DNA of 64,000 bases from a virus. The DNA is taken from positions 110,679-174,678 of IMG/VR virus record IMGVR_UViG_3300029258_004337, one strand, 5' to 3'. A model generated the notes under the pieces. The model was not told where the DNA came from, did no database searches, and saw only the letters and a program-made list of their open reading frames with translations. Below are positions 46,963 through 55,659 of this stretch, piece by piece. Made by a program: the position numbers and the translations under genes. Every line of letters starts with the position of its first letter. The first letter of the stretch is position 1.

Positions 46963-48014
46963 GATGTCCCTCCTTCATGGTCGGGGAGGGCGGTGCCCTC
47001 GAAGTAGTCGATGAGGTTGTCCAGGGTGACGCCGCCTCGCTGTGCGGGGTTCCGCCCCATGCGCTTGGTCTCGGCCACGCGCGCTTGGACGCGCTTGTTG
47101 GCGTCCTCCTCCATGAGTTCCCACACGATCTCGGGGTTGAGGCCGGAGTGAGGGCACGTCGCCGTGCAGGTGCCGACGTGGTTCTTGTTGATGCCCGTCA
47201 GGTGCGTGCACGGCGGCTTGAGGATGCGCTTGTCCCGGTAGTCCTGCGTCTTGTCCGGGTCTTGCTCCCAGAGGCCGATGAGGCAGTTCACGCACACGTA
47301 CAGCCACCTGTTGTCGAGCAGCGCGCCTCGGACGCACCAGAGGGTCTCCTCGCAGACGCGGCAGGAGTGCGGCTTGCGGTCGATGACGGTCACCCGCGAG
47401 GGCTCCAGCAGCTCGTTGGACTCCGTGTACAGGTACGCCACGCCGTAGTCGTAGGTGGACGAGACGATGGGGTGGAGGCAGTACAGCCAGTCCCGCCCGT
47501 TCTTGGACAGCACCCACATGAGCGTGCACCACAGCACCCGCTCGATGACCCAGCCGGGTGGCGTGAAGGACTGGGAAGACGCCTGCTCGCGCGTCATCCC
47601 CTTCTCCCACATGTAGAAGCCCGACTCCCGGACGTAGCCGAGGGCCTCCTCCTGCTCGCGCGCGGAGAGGCCCGGGTCGTTGATGCGCGCGTCGAACTGG
47701 TTGCGTTCCGGCGCGTCCCGGAACAGCTCGATGTCGTCGGGGCTCAGCTCGGACTGGTCGTACTCGAAGACGAACGAGTAGGGCTCGTCCGTCTGGTAGA
47801 TGCCGGTGTTGCGCAAGATCCAGACCGCGTTCAGCTGGACCCACTCCAGGGTGGAGACGATGGTGATGGGGACGACGTGGTTCGGGAACTCCTCCACGTT
47901 GATGTCCCACACCGCGGCCATGAGGTCCTTCACGAAGTGCCAGGTACCAGGGTCGGGCCAGCGAGGATCTCGTCCGTCAGCGTACTGTGGGTCGGTCGGC
48001 TCAATCGAAAACAT
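46959..48014 (-). CDS. Hypothetical protein with several Cys/His clusters
   Basis: A 351-residue protein. The first 210 residues are Trp/Tyr-rich and globular. The later part has CRVCEETLWC, CVNCLIG, CTHL and CTATCPH, a set of at least eight Cys that could bind two zinc ions. No family recognised. GGAGAAACCC precedes ATG 48014; under copy 8 of the CGCATAAG element. Confidence 0.6.
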   Translation of the reverse strand: MFSIEPTDPQYADGRDPRWPDPGTWHFVKDLMAAVWDINVEEFPNHVVPITIVSTLEWVQLNAVWILRNTGIYQTDEPYSFVFEYDQSELSPDDIELFRDAPERNQFDARINDPGLSAREQEEALGYVRESGFYMWEKGMTREQASSQSFTPPGWVIERVLWCTLMWVLSKNGRDWLYCLHPIVSSTYDYGVAYLYTESNELLEPSRVTVIDRKPHSCRVCEETLWCVRGALLDNRWLYVCVNCLIGLWEQDPDKTQDYRDKRILKPPCTHLTGINKNHVGTCTATCPHSGLNPEIVWELMEEDANKRVQARVAETKRMGRNPAQRGGVTLDNLIDYFEGTALPDHEGGTS

Positions 48015-48047
48015 GGGTTTCTCCAGGATTCTGTCGGAGGTTCTCCG

Positions 48048-48064
48048 CTCCAACTCCTTATGCG
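48048..48064 (-). promoter_or_regulatory. Conserved CGCATAAG element, copy 8
   Basis: Plus-strand CTCCAACTCCTTATGCG, one mismatch to the main form. It lies 34 bases before ATG 48014. Confidence 0.7.
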
Positions 48065-48081
48065 ACTGAACTTTCCAGCCT

Positions 48082-48117
48082 TACCAAACCTACCAACGGC
48101 TTGACAGCCTCGGTAGG
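48082..48117. promoter_or_regulatory. Candidate operator of the divergent regulatory region
   Basis: CCTACC (48089-48094) and GGTAGG (48112-48117) form an inverted repeat spanning the -35 box TTGACA. The left half is part of the 14-base sequence shared with 22887-22900. A small helix-turn-helix gene follows directly, so autoregulation is plausible. Confidence 0.4.
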
Positions 48118-48130
48118 AGTGGGGCATACA
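48101..48130 (+). promoter_or_regulatory. Sigma70-like promoter for the virion module regulator
   Basis: TTGACA, 18 bases, CATACA. It is the best sigma70 match in the window. The ATG at 48137 is only 6 bases after the -10 box, so the transcript would be leaderless or nearly so. Confidence 0.55.
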
Positions 48131-48136
48131 GGCTCC

Positions 48137-48364
48137 ATGGCCGACCACCTTTCCGTCAAAGACGTGAGCAGCATCCTCGAGCTCAGCCCGACCACCGTCC
48201 GCCGCTTGGCCGACGCGGGTGAGCTGGGGCCGGTGATGCGCACGCCCGGCGGCAGAGGTGCCGGTCACCGTCGGTTCGATGCGGAGGCCGTGGAGGCCTA
48301 CCGCAAGAGCCGGGTCGACCCACCCACGAGCTCGGTTCCCGCGCTCGGCATCCAGTTCACGTAG
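48137..48364 (+). CDS. MerR/excisionase-type helix-turn-helix regulator
   Basis: A 75-residue protein: LSVKDVSSILELSPTTVRRL (5-24) is the helix-turn-helix, then GELGPVMRTPGG and GHRRFDAEAVEAYRKSR, the wing pattern H-R-R-F/Y of MerR-like and phage excisionase/Cox-like DNA-binding proteins. There is no ligand domain. It has no Shine-Dalgarno sequence, in line with a leaderless start. It may control its own promoter and the related site at 22887. Confidence 0.7.
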   Translation: MADHLSVKDVSSILELSPTTVRRLADAGELGPVMRTPGGRGAGHRRFDAEAVEAYRKSRVDPPTSSVPALGIQFT

Positions 48365-48374
48365 GGAGAGCGCA

Positions 48375-49418
48375 ATGGCGGAGAAGAAGTTCGGAGGTCT
48401 GCCCCGGCAGGCCGGAGTCTCGCTGATCGGCGGAGGCAACCCTCTGGTCCTCGACGGTAGCCGGGGGCGGCGGGGCCCGACTCCTGCTCCGCCGAAGAAG
48501 TCCAAGCGCCTGCTTCGGTCGGATCAGCGCAAGGTCCAGTACGAGATGCTCATGAGCCAGGACCGGCCGGAGGAGGCGCGCGCGCTCATGCGGGGAGCCC
48601 ACCCGGCCGCCCGGCGCAGCCGCCGCACGGACGATGCGCAGCACCTGGTCGACACCGGGCAGGCTCGCTCGGTCGACACTGGACAGCCCATCGCTCCCGG
48701 CTCGCCTGTGCCCCGCGTCGTCGCAGGTCCCCTGAGTCATCGCCAGGGCCCGACCCCCGACGCCTTCGTCTTCGTCTCGTCCGACGGCGCGTCCTACTCG
48801 CTGCCGAAGAGCATGGGCAACCCGAAGGACAAGGAGTCCATGTGGCGTGCTGGCATCACCAACTCGGTGAACGTCCTCATGCTCGCCCTCCGCGAGATCG
48901 GCGTCGGTGGGGACCCCATCGCAGTCTTCGACCAGTGCGGCGTCGCCCTCAAGGACATGCACGGCCAGTCCCTGTTCCCCATCCCCCCGGAGCTCCGCGG
49001 CGTCCGTCCGCAGTACGAGTACGTCGCCGAGCCGGAGCCCGAGGAGGAGGCGTTCGGGGACCAGCTCGACCACGGCGTCACGGCCGACTTCGGCGCTCCC
49101 GTCGAGGAGGTCCCGTTCGGTGAGGAGTTCTCTGATGTTGGCGACGCCGAGGCGGGCTTCGCCGCCGGCTTCGACAACTACGACGACGAGCACCTGGGAC
49201 CCTACGCCGACACCGTCGCTCCCGAGGTCCACCCCGTGGACCAGCTCAAGGCCACGCTTGCGGACATCGATCCCGCGCAGTTCGAGGCGGCCCTGGCCTC
49301 TCTCGGCCCGGAGCGGCTTCGGCAGCTCGGCTTCAACGTCGGCGACGACAGCGCCGACGTGGATGACGGCCAGCCCATCGACCCCGCGGGCTACGGCGAT
49401 CCGGAGGTCGAGGACTGA
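48375..49418 (+). CDS. Hypothetical protein, possible structural protein
   Basis: A 347-residue protein. The N-terminal 110 residues are basic and disordered with a small repeat (LVDTGQARSVDTGQPIAPGS). Residues 125-205 look globular (DAFVFVSSDGASYSLPKSMG...). The C-terminal 120 residues are very acidic, ending in DDSADVDDGQPIDPAGYGDP. GGGAG precedes ATG 48375. It opens the series of coupled genes leading to the tape measure. No family recognised. Confidence 0.55.
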   Translation: MAEKKFGGLPRQAGVSLIGGGNPLVLDGSRGRRGPTPAPPKKSKRLLRSDQRKVQYEMLMSQDRPEEARALMRGAHPAARRSRRTDDAQHLVDTGQARSVDTGQPIAPGSPVPRVVAGPLSHRQGPTPDAFVFVSSDGASYSLPKSMGNPKDKESMWRAGITNSVNVLMLALREIGVGGDPIAVFDQCGVALKDMHGQSLFPIPPELRGVRPQYEYVAEPEPEEEAFGDQLDHGVTADFGAPVEEVPFGEEFSDVGDAEAGFAAGFDNYDDEHLGPYADTVAPEVHPVDQLKATLADIDPAQFEAALASLGPERLRQLGFNVGDDSADVDDGQPIDPAGYGDPEVED

Positions 49419-49663
49419 TGGACGTCCAGCTCACCATCGCCGGCGGCCCCGTAGGGGGTAGCGTTCTCCTGGACCTCCGTCCGGTGGAGGCGTGGTGGGC
49501 TCGGCTCCAGGAGCGTGTGTCTGCGCTTCGTCTGCACGACCAGGGCGGACCTCGCCCTGGTGTCGCGCGCGCCAGGTGCGGGTGTCCCTGCGGCGCTGGT
49601 CCGGAGCGAGTGCTCACGGACGGCGTCGCGCGGTACTGCACGAGGTGCGGCGAGACCCACTGA
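49418..49663 (+). CDS. Hypothetical protein with four-Cys zinc site
   Basis: An 81-residue protein with CGCPC (residues ~54-58) and CTRCGETH at the C-terminus, probably one zinc ribbon. TGATG junctions on both sides. Confidence 0.55.
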   Translation: MDVQLTIAGGPVGGSVLLDLRPVEAWWARLQERVSALRLHDQGGPRPGVARARCGCPCGAGPERVLTDGVARYCTRCGETH

Positions 49664-50073
49664 TGCGGAGCACCGGGCGCGGGCGGGCGTCTTGGAGGCG
49701 TCAGTGGGACGTGCAGACGATAGCGCTTCACCCACGGCACGGATTCCGCCTCCTCGAGGCGAAGGCCGAGTACGTGAGGAGGAGCCGCAAGCTCGTTCTC
49801 ACGGTCTCGCTGCGCAAGCCGCGCGACGACTGCTTCGGCCCCGTCACGCAGCACAAGCGCCTCATCCGGTGGCCTGATGGCCGAGACATCCCTCTCGTCC
49901 GGAAGGCGGTCGCTCACGAGCTCGCCTTGATGCTGCGCCTCCTGGAGCAGCGGAAGTGGCCCGAGCCAGACGTGTACCTGGCACAGTGCAACCGCACCGG
50001 CATGGACATCGAGGACTTCAGCGAGAAGTTCTGCACGCTCTGCACCTTCCCCACATGCACGCTACGTGAGTAG
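49663..50073 (+). CDS. Hypothetical protein with C-terminal Cys cluster
   Basis: A 136-residue basic protein. Middle strands and helix (KLVLTVSLRKPRDDCF), then CNRT and CTLCTFPTC at the end, likely metal-binding. ATG 49663 overlaps the previous stop. Unknown function. Confidence 0.55.
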   Translation: MRSTGRGRASWRRQWDVQTIALHPRHGFRLLEAKAEYVRRSRKLVLTVSLRKPRDDCFGPVTQHKRLIRWPDGRDIPLVRKAVAHELALMLRLLEQRKWPEPDVYLAQCNRTGMDIEDFSEKFCTLCTFPTCTLRE

Positions 50074-50087
50074 CGGAGGATCTCCTG

Positions 50088-50690
50088 ATGGCGTTCGGCA
50101 TCACCACCTACAAGTCCAAGCTCATGGACGAGATCGACAAGGCCGCCGCGGACTCGCTGGCTCCCCTGTACACCCTCGACCTCATGATCGGCCGAGGGCC
50201 CGAGACGGGCAACCCAGCCGCAGGCATCTGGGTCTACCAAACCAAGGCCGGCGGAGACGAGGACCTCCTCTCATTCGATGATGCGCGCATGCGCGCCTAC
50301 TACGACCGCATGCGCGAGTCCGGCGCGGTGGCAGAGGAGCAGCAGGGCGACCCCATCCGCATCTCGACGAACGGGAACTACCTGGCCAACTCCGAGTCGG
50401 CGCTGCGGCACCTGCTGACCAAGTACAACTACAACTGCGAGGTCCGGGTCAAGGTCCCCTTGCTCCGCATCCAGTGGGTCATCCCCAAGGACAAGGTCGT
50501 CCAGATCCTGAACGACGGCACCTTCGCCGCGAAGATCAAGGAGATGCACGAGGCGCTGCACGAGGGCTTCAAGTGGGATCCCTGGCTGGGCGGAGCTCGC
50601 AAGGGCAAGGTCGGGGCCGCGGAGCACAAGAAGGCCTTCGGGAGTCAGCTGGGCAAGCAGTACCGCTTCAACCGCAAGGACAAGCCGTGA
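50088..50690 (+). CDS. Hypothetical protein of the tail region
   Basis: A 200-residue protein, MAFGITTYKSKLMDEIDKAA at the start, alpha/beta to residue 160, with a basic C-terminus. GCGGAGG precedes ATG 50088. Position just before the tape measure suggests a tail role, but no family is recognised. Confidence 0.55.
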   Translation: MAFGITTYKSKLMDEIDKAAADSLAPLYTLDLMIGRGPETGNPAAGIWVYQTKAGGDEDLLSFDDARMRAYYDRMRESGAVAEEQQGDPIRISTNGNYLANSESALRHLLTKYNYNCEVRVKVPLLRIQWVIPKDKVVQILNDGTFAAKIKEMHEALHEGFKWDPWLGGARKGKVGAAEHKKAFGSQLGKQYRFNRKDKP

Positions 50691-50962
50691 ACGTCCGAGA
50701 GGCCCAGTACGCCATCGAGACCCAGATCCACCGTCTGGCGGTGATCGAGGACCTGCTGGCCCACCTCGACGGCAAACCCATCCCCTCTCCCGTCGGCGAT
50801 GGGATGGTGCCGGACGAGCACACGCGGTACGTTCGGTCGCTCCTCGAGAAGGAGCAGCGGGCCTGCGAGGCCGAAGTACGCGACCTGGAGGAGCTGAATG
50901 TCGGAGAGCCCAAGCAAGGGAAGCTCGTTGTCCTCGACGGACATCGCAGGCCTGACCCCTGA
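50687..50962 (+). CDS. Small helical protein, GTG start
   Basis: A 91-residue helical protein (VNVREAQYAIETQIHRLAVI...). GTG 50687 overlaps the upstream stop, and its last 65 bases overlap the next gene. Unknown function. Confidence 0.5.
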   Translation: MNVREAQYAIETQIHRLAVIEDLLAHLDGKPIPSPVGDGMVPDEHTRYVRSLLEKEQRACEAEVRDLEELNVGEPKQGKLVVLDGHRRPDP

Positions 50963-51110
50963 GCAGATCCTCAAGGATGTCATCGACCCGCACCTCGACG
51001 CGTACAGCGCCTTCCTGCGGACCCAGGACGGGGAAGGTCTCGCTCCCTTCGAGCGTGAGATGCTGCGTGGGTTCCTCTACTGGGACCTGAAGGGACCGCC
51101 ATCCTCTTGA
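50898..51110 (+). CDS. Small protein upstream of the tape measure
   Basis: A 70-residue protein (MSESPSKGSSLSSTDIAGLT...). Strong GGAGG six bases before ATG 50898 supports it in spite of the 65-base overlap with the previous gene. Unknown function. Confidence 0.55.
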   Translation: MSESPSKGSSLSSTDIAGLTPEQILKDVIDPHLDAYSAFLRTQDGEGLAPFEREMLRGFLYWDLKGPPSS

Positions 51111-51127
51111 CGTGGTAGTAGTCGTCC

Positions 51128-54100
51128 ATGAACAACGGCGGCTACGCGACTCCAGGATCTACCATGCCCGCGCCGGGCATGGGCTTCAGCACGCCTGGCT
51201 TCTTCCAGGCGGGACTTGGCTCGGCCGGCTTCTTCGCCCCGAACAACCAGCGGTCTGCGGACCAGAGGTCGTCGCAGGCCCAGCTCGGCGCGCTAGGCGG
51301 CGGTGCCGCAGCCAACTTCTTGACCAGCACAGCCCCGGGCGCCATCGGGACGGGCGTCATGCTGGGCGGTGCTGCGGCACCCCTGTTCCGCGGGATCGGC
51401 ACCTCGATGGGCCGCCCCGGCATGGTCGGGTTCGCGCGAGCCCTCGATGCGATCGACCCCTTCACGTACGTCATGAAGGCGGGCGGCGCGGGGTTCCGGG
51501 CAGGCTCGTGGGCTGCAGGGAGGCAGGTCGGGGCCGGGATGCTAAGCGCGGGCGCGCGCGGCGTCATGGGTGGCTTGGTGGGCGGCGCCATGGGCGTCAC
51601 CGGCGTCGGCGCGATCATGGGGGCGGGGGCCTTCGCCGCCAGCTCGTATCTGTCCAACATGCGGGACGGTCAGCAGGCGTACCAGGACACGAAGATGCTG
51701 CTGGCCCAGCGCAGCGGCTCGATGTTCGGACGTCAGGTGGACCCGACCAACGGTATGGCTGTGGGAATGCAGCAGCAGTTCCGGTCCGCGGCACGTAGCC
51801 TCGGGACCGACAGCGGGACCGTGCGCGAGATCACCCGCTACCTGGACGACCAGGGCTACTTCAAGTCGGTCTCGGGCACGAAGGAGTTCAAGGAGAAGTT
51901 CGACAAGGCGCTGTCGACCATCAAGACCATCGCGAAGGAGATGCAGACGTCCATCGAGGACGCGACGCAGACCTTCAGCCAGATCCGCCAGCAGGGCTTC
52001 TACCAGGCCGCCGACGTGGGCGCCCAGGCCCTCAAGCAGGGCGCGTTGGCGGCGGCGACCGGACGCGATCCCTCCCAGGTGGCGGCGATGGGGGCCTACG
52101 GTGCCCAGACCGCACGACGCTACGGCATGCGCGGCCGCTTCGGCGCCGAGTTCATGCAGAACGTCCAGGCATCTGTCGACCTCGGCATGCGGAACGGCAG
52201 CATCTCGGAAGAGGCCGTCATGGAGGCCGGAGGCCCCGAGGCAGTGGCAGCACGCCTCGGGCAGGCCCAGATGCGCTTCCTCAAGGGCGCGCGCGGCCGG
52301 ATGATGATGGCCAACGCGATGGGGTCGGGCTCGGAGATGGACGTCGGACGCCTGACGAGCGTCGTCGGAGGCAACTCCAGCCTAGAGCAGCTCGTGACCC
52401 GGGCCGTCAACCGCGGGCTCGGAACGCTGCAGGCCACGGGGGGACGCGAGGCCCAAGAGAACTTCATGCAGTACGCCGGCATGGCGATGGTGAACTCGGC
52501 GCGCGCAGAGCGCGGACAGCTCGGCATGTCGACGGACCGGAAGGGCCTCATCCGCGGCCTGATGCACCAGGGCCTCGGCCGAGAGGAGGCGGGCCTCCTG
52601 CTCGACCAGAGCCTGAACATGGGCAACGTGCTGCGCGAGCAGCGCAACGAGTCCATGCGCATGCAGCAGGAAGCGGAGTTCGACCGGGTCGCCAAGCAGT
52701 ACAGCATCATCGCCAGGACGAAGGGCGCGTGGAAGGACAACATCTCGGACCCCGCCCGGTACATGGGTGCCCGGGTCGGCGAAGAGATGGACCAGCAGGC
52801 AGCCTCCTGGGGATCCTGGTGGAGCGGAAGGAACGAGGTCAGCATGGGCGGCACGTCGCAGGGCTACCTGCGACGCGGTGCGATGTTCGAGGGCCCTCGA
52901 GGTGCCGGGACGGCTCGCAGCCGTGCTCTCTTCGCGGCCCCCAGCATGAACGAGAGGTTCCTGGACGAGTACAGCGACTACGCCGTGACAGGCAACCAGG
53001 CGATGGTCGACTCGGTGATGGGCGGAGGCTCCTACTTCTCGCAGAACTCGGACCTGATGTCGGTCCAGGGACGCGTCTACGACAAGTCGGGCAGGGAGTA
53101 CTCCCAGGTCTCGGGCAACCAGTTCGCCCCGAAGAACGTCGCCGACCTCGACTTCCAGGCGCGCTTCGGGCGCAACAGCCGGGACGTGTCCGGTCAGGCG
53201 GCGGCAGGGCTGCGGAACCTGTCCACGACGCACCGCCTGGACGACGTGGTGGCCCGGAGCCGCACCACCGACATGAGCATGTCCGGACCGTTCGGCCTCG
53301 GGACGATGTTCGGGTTCGGAGGGCCCAGCGCGCGGGACACCGCGACGTGGGACTACGTGAACGCGCTCGAGGACGACCCTCTGAAGGCCGGGCTGCCCAG
53401 CACGCCCGAGGCCTACTCCCGCCTCCCCGGAGAGGAGAAGGCGCAGTACGAGGGGGCGATCTCGCGCGCGCTGCGCGGAACTGCACACGGCAAGGAGTAC
53501 GACAAGCTCGGGGTCGGGAGGAAGACCGCCTACCGGACGGACTCTGCTGCGGCGAGGAAGGCCTACGGCGAGGAGTTCGACAAGCTCGCCTCCGCCTGGG
53601 GCAGCCCTGTCGCGGGGAATTTCTACGGGAACACCGCTGACGAGCTCAAGCTCGCCACCGAGAAGAGCGGCGTGCAGAGGGAAGCCTTCGGGAAGGCGAT
53701 GGAAGTCGCGCTCTCCGAGAACCTGGACCAGGACGCGATGGAGAAGGCGCTGAAGGGCCTCGGGGCCTCCGGGATGACAGGGCAGGCCCTGACCCAGGCC
53801 CAGCAGCTGGTGGGGCACTACTCGTCCCTCACCGGGGATGCCCGCACGAAGGCCAGGGCCGGCGCCGCACGCCTGTTCGATGTCGGCGCGTCGCTCGAGT
53901 ACCAGCGGCTCACCGACCAGAGCAAGTCCATCACCAAGAACGCCTACCAGAGGTGGGTGGAGGGCAGCGGCGACCCGATGATCGACCGCGAGTTCGGCGC
54001 CGCCGGCGACGCGGTGCGGGCACTCGGCAAGGCATCGAGCGGGGGCACGCGCGAGGAGTACGTCGCGGCCTGGGAGGGAGTGCTCAAGCAGGTAGCCGCC

Positions 54101-54529
54101 GGCGGGATCAGCGCGGAGGAGAAGAAGAGCCTCTTCGACATCTCGGGCGGTCAGCTGGGGACTCTCGGCATGGCCAGCGACATCAACAGCGTCATCGACG
54201 AGAAGACGCGTGCAGCGAAGCTCAAGGAGTTCGGGTACAGCGATCAGGACATCGCGGCGGCGATGGGAAAGAGCGCAGACCAGGTGGTCGGCGACCTCAT
54301 GGCACGCGGCGACTTCTCGCCCGCCATGTACGACAACGGCACGGGGACGGGGAAGGGCGGCCGAACCACCGTGGAGGGCATGGAGTCCGACGTCTGGAAG
54401 CGCCAGACCGAGTTCGTGGTTGCCGTCGACGCCTTCCTCACCGCGTTCAAGTCGACCGGAGTGGGCAAGGAGATGCAGATGGACACCTACGGCGACGAGG
54501 TCGTCGGAGCGAACACGGTGCTCAAGTAG
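51128..54529 (+). CDS. Tail tape measure-like protein
   Basis: A 1133-residue protein, the longest in the window. It has a Gly/Ser/Met-rich N-terminus, a run of Gly/Ala hydrophobic segments (about 75-175, including GGLVGGAMGVTGVGAIMGAG), then long charged helices to the end. This composition (hydrophobic spans plus helices) is typical of tape measure proteins, which set tail length and help deliver DNA through the host membrane. No lysozyme or peptidase motif was seen in it. ATG 51128 has no good Shine-Dalgarno sequence. Tail and baseplate genes follow. Confidence 0.65.
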   Translation: MNNGGYATPGSTMPAPGMGFSTPGFFQAGLGSAGFFAPNNQRSADQRSSQAQLGALGGGAAANFLTSTAPGAIGTGVMLGGAAAPLFRGIGTSMGRPGMVGFARALDAIDPFTYVMKAGGAGFRAGSWAAGRQVGAGMLSAGARGVMGGLVGGAMGVTGVGAIMGAGAFAASSYLSNMRDGQQAYQDTKMLLAQRSGSMFGRQVDPTNGMAVGMQQQFRSAARSLGTDSGTVREITRYLDDQGYFKSVSGTKEFKEKFDKALSTIKTIAKEMQTSIEDATQTFSQIRQQGFYQAADVGAQALKQGALAAATGRDPSQVAAMGAYGAQTARRYGMRGRFGAEFMQNVQASVDLGMRNGSISEEAVMEAGGPEAVAARLGQAQMRFLKGARGRMMMANAMGSGSEMDVGRLTSVVGGNSSLEQLVTRAVNRGLGTLQATGGREAQENFMQYAGMAMVNSARAERGQLGMSTDRKGLIRGLMHQGLGREEAGLLLDQSLNMGNVLREQRNESMRMQQEAEFDRVAKQYSIIARTKGAWKDNISDPARYMGARVGEEMDQQAASWGSWWSGRNEVSMGGTSQGYLRRGAMFEGPRGAGTARSRALFAAPSMNERFLDEYSDYAVTGNQAMVDSVMGGGSYFSQNSDLMSVQGRVYDKSGREYSQVSGNQFAPKNVADLDFQARFGRNSRDVSGQAAAGLRNLSTTHRLDDVVARSRTTDMSMSGPFGLGTMFGFGGPSARDTATWDYVNALEDDPLKAGLPSTPEAYSRLPGEEKAQYEGAISRALRGTAHGKEYDKLGVGRKTAYRTDSAAARKAYGEEFDKLASAWGSPVAGNFYGNTADELKLATEKSGVQREAFGKAMEVALSENLDQDAMEKALKGLGASGMTGQALTQAQQLVGHYSSLTGDARTKARAGAARLFDVGASLEYQRLTDQSKSITKNAYQRWVEGSGDPMIDREFGAAGDAVRALGKASSGGTREEYVAAWEGVLKQVAAGGISAEEKKSLFDISGGQLGTLGMASDINSVIDEKTRAAKLKEFGYSDQDIAAAMGKSADQVVGDLMARGDFSPAMYDNGTGTGKGGRTTVEGMESDVWKRQTEFVVAVDAFLTAFKSTGVGKEMQMDTYGDEVVGANTVLK

Positions 54530-54544
54530 TCCGAGGAGGGTGGC

Positions 54545-54748
54545 ATGGCAGAGTCCAACAAGATCAGCGATCGGGGCGTCGTCAACGAGGAGGGCATCCT
54601 CCGGGTGGCGGAGTACGACCGCGTGGGCGAGCTGCGCCTCATGGACCACCTGGTCCGCATCGAGGCTGCGAACGTCTGGTTCGGCCGAGACATCGCCCCC
54701 GACCCGGTCCCCACTGACCTCCGTCGGACCGTCGTGGAGCCCAAGTGA
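54545..54748 (+). CDS. Small tail-module protein
   Basis: A 67-residue protein (MAESNKISDRGVVNEEGILR...). GAGGAGG precedes ATG 54545 and the stop overlaps the next GTG. Its place between the tape measure and baseplate proteins suggests a virion role. Not recognised. Confidence 0.55.
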   Translation: MAESNKISDRGVVNEEGILRVAEYDRVGELRLMDHLVRIEAANVWFGRDIAPDPVPTDLRRTVVEPK

Positions 54749-55659
54749 GCACCATCCTGTACCGCACTGACCCGTTCGAGCAGAGCCTTCCGGAGGTCGT
54801 CAGCCTCTTCAAGAAGAAGGACTCGCGTGGCGTGCGCCGTCCGCTGTACGGCTACGTGCCGAAGGCCGACAGGTTCGCCTCCCTGTCCCTGCGCCAGTCC
54901 GGTGCGGAGGGGAACCTCGTCCCCGTCTCCATGCCAGATCAGGCCGGACCTGCGGTCGAAGGGAAGGGGTGGTCCAACCACAACCACAACTTCCTCCTCA
55001 CCCAGGTGAGCCACGTCGAGTCCGAGAAGATGCAGATCGTCGAGACCTTCGGCGAGGACTTCGTGTTCTTCTTCGGTGAGCGCCCGCTGGTCCTGCAGGT
55101 TCAGGGCCTCCTGATGAACACCGCGGACTTCTCCTGGAAGCAGGAGTGGCTCTCGAACTACCGGAACTACCTGCGCGGCACCCGGTGCGTTCAGAACCGC
55201 ACGAGGGTCTACCTCAGCGTCGATGACCAGCTGTACTCCGGGTACGTCTTCGGCACGAGCGTGGCGGACGACTCCAAGCTCCCTCACGTCTGCCAGTTCA
55301 GCTTCAAGATGCTGGTCTTCAGCCACGTGGACGTCGGAAACGCTGTCGTCCGCTCCGTCGAGAACACGAGGCTCGTGGGCGATTCCTTGTACGTGGACTA
55401 CATCGAGGCCCCTCTCGAGGTCGAGAAGCTGTACTTCATCGACCCGATCACCGGGCAGTCGAGTCCCTTCGACCCCCAGCGGCTCACCGGCACCCCCTTC
55501 GCCTTGACCGCCTCCGACGCCATGCAGCGCGTCCAGGCGTGGTTCGAGGAGCTCGGCGAGGAGCGCCTCATGCGGGAGTCTCTCCTGTACCGGCGGCAGG
55601 CGTTCTACGGAGGAAGCGCGCGCGTCCCGGGCGGCGCCCTCCTGCGAAGTGACCAGTGA
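54745..55659 (+). CDS. Tail/baseplate structural protein
   Basis: A 304-residue protein. VLQVQGLLMNTADFSWKQEW, then NYRNYLRGTRCVQNRTRVYL and SGYVFGTSVADDSKLPHVCQFSFKM read like distal tail or baseplate proteins (a jelly-roll strand followed by the loop F-x-W-x..Y-x-x-Y-L-R-G-T). Such proteins sit at the tail tip. GTG 54745 overlaps the previous stop. Confidence 0.55.
   Translation: MSTILYRTDPFEQSLPEVVSLFKKKDSRGVRRPLYGYVPKADRFASLSLRQSGAEGNLVPVSMPDQAGPAVEGKGWSNHNHNFLLTQVSHVESEKMQIVETFGEDFVFFFGERPLVLQVQGLLMNTADFSWKQEWLSNYRNYLRGTRCVQNRTRVYLSVDDQLYSGYVFGTSVADDSKLPHVCQFSFKMLVFSHVDVGNAVVRSVENTRLVGDSLYVDYIEAPLEVEKLYFIDPITGQSSPFDPQRLTGTPFALTASDAMQRVQAWFEELGEERLMRESLLYRRQAFYGGSARVPGGALLRSDQ

Noticed and set aside
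52382-54649. Long open frame of 755 codons on the minus strand
   Set aside because: It lies fully opposite the tape measure gene. High G+C removes stop codons from shadow frames; composition is Arg/His/Val/Leu-rich as in such shadows and it has no ribosome-binding site of its own.
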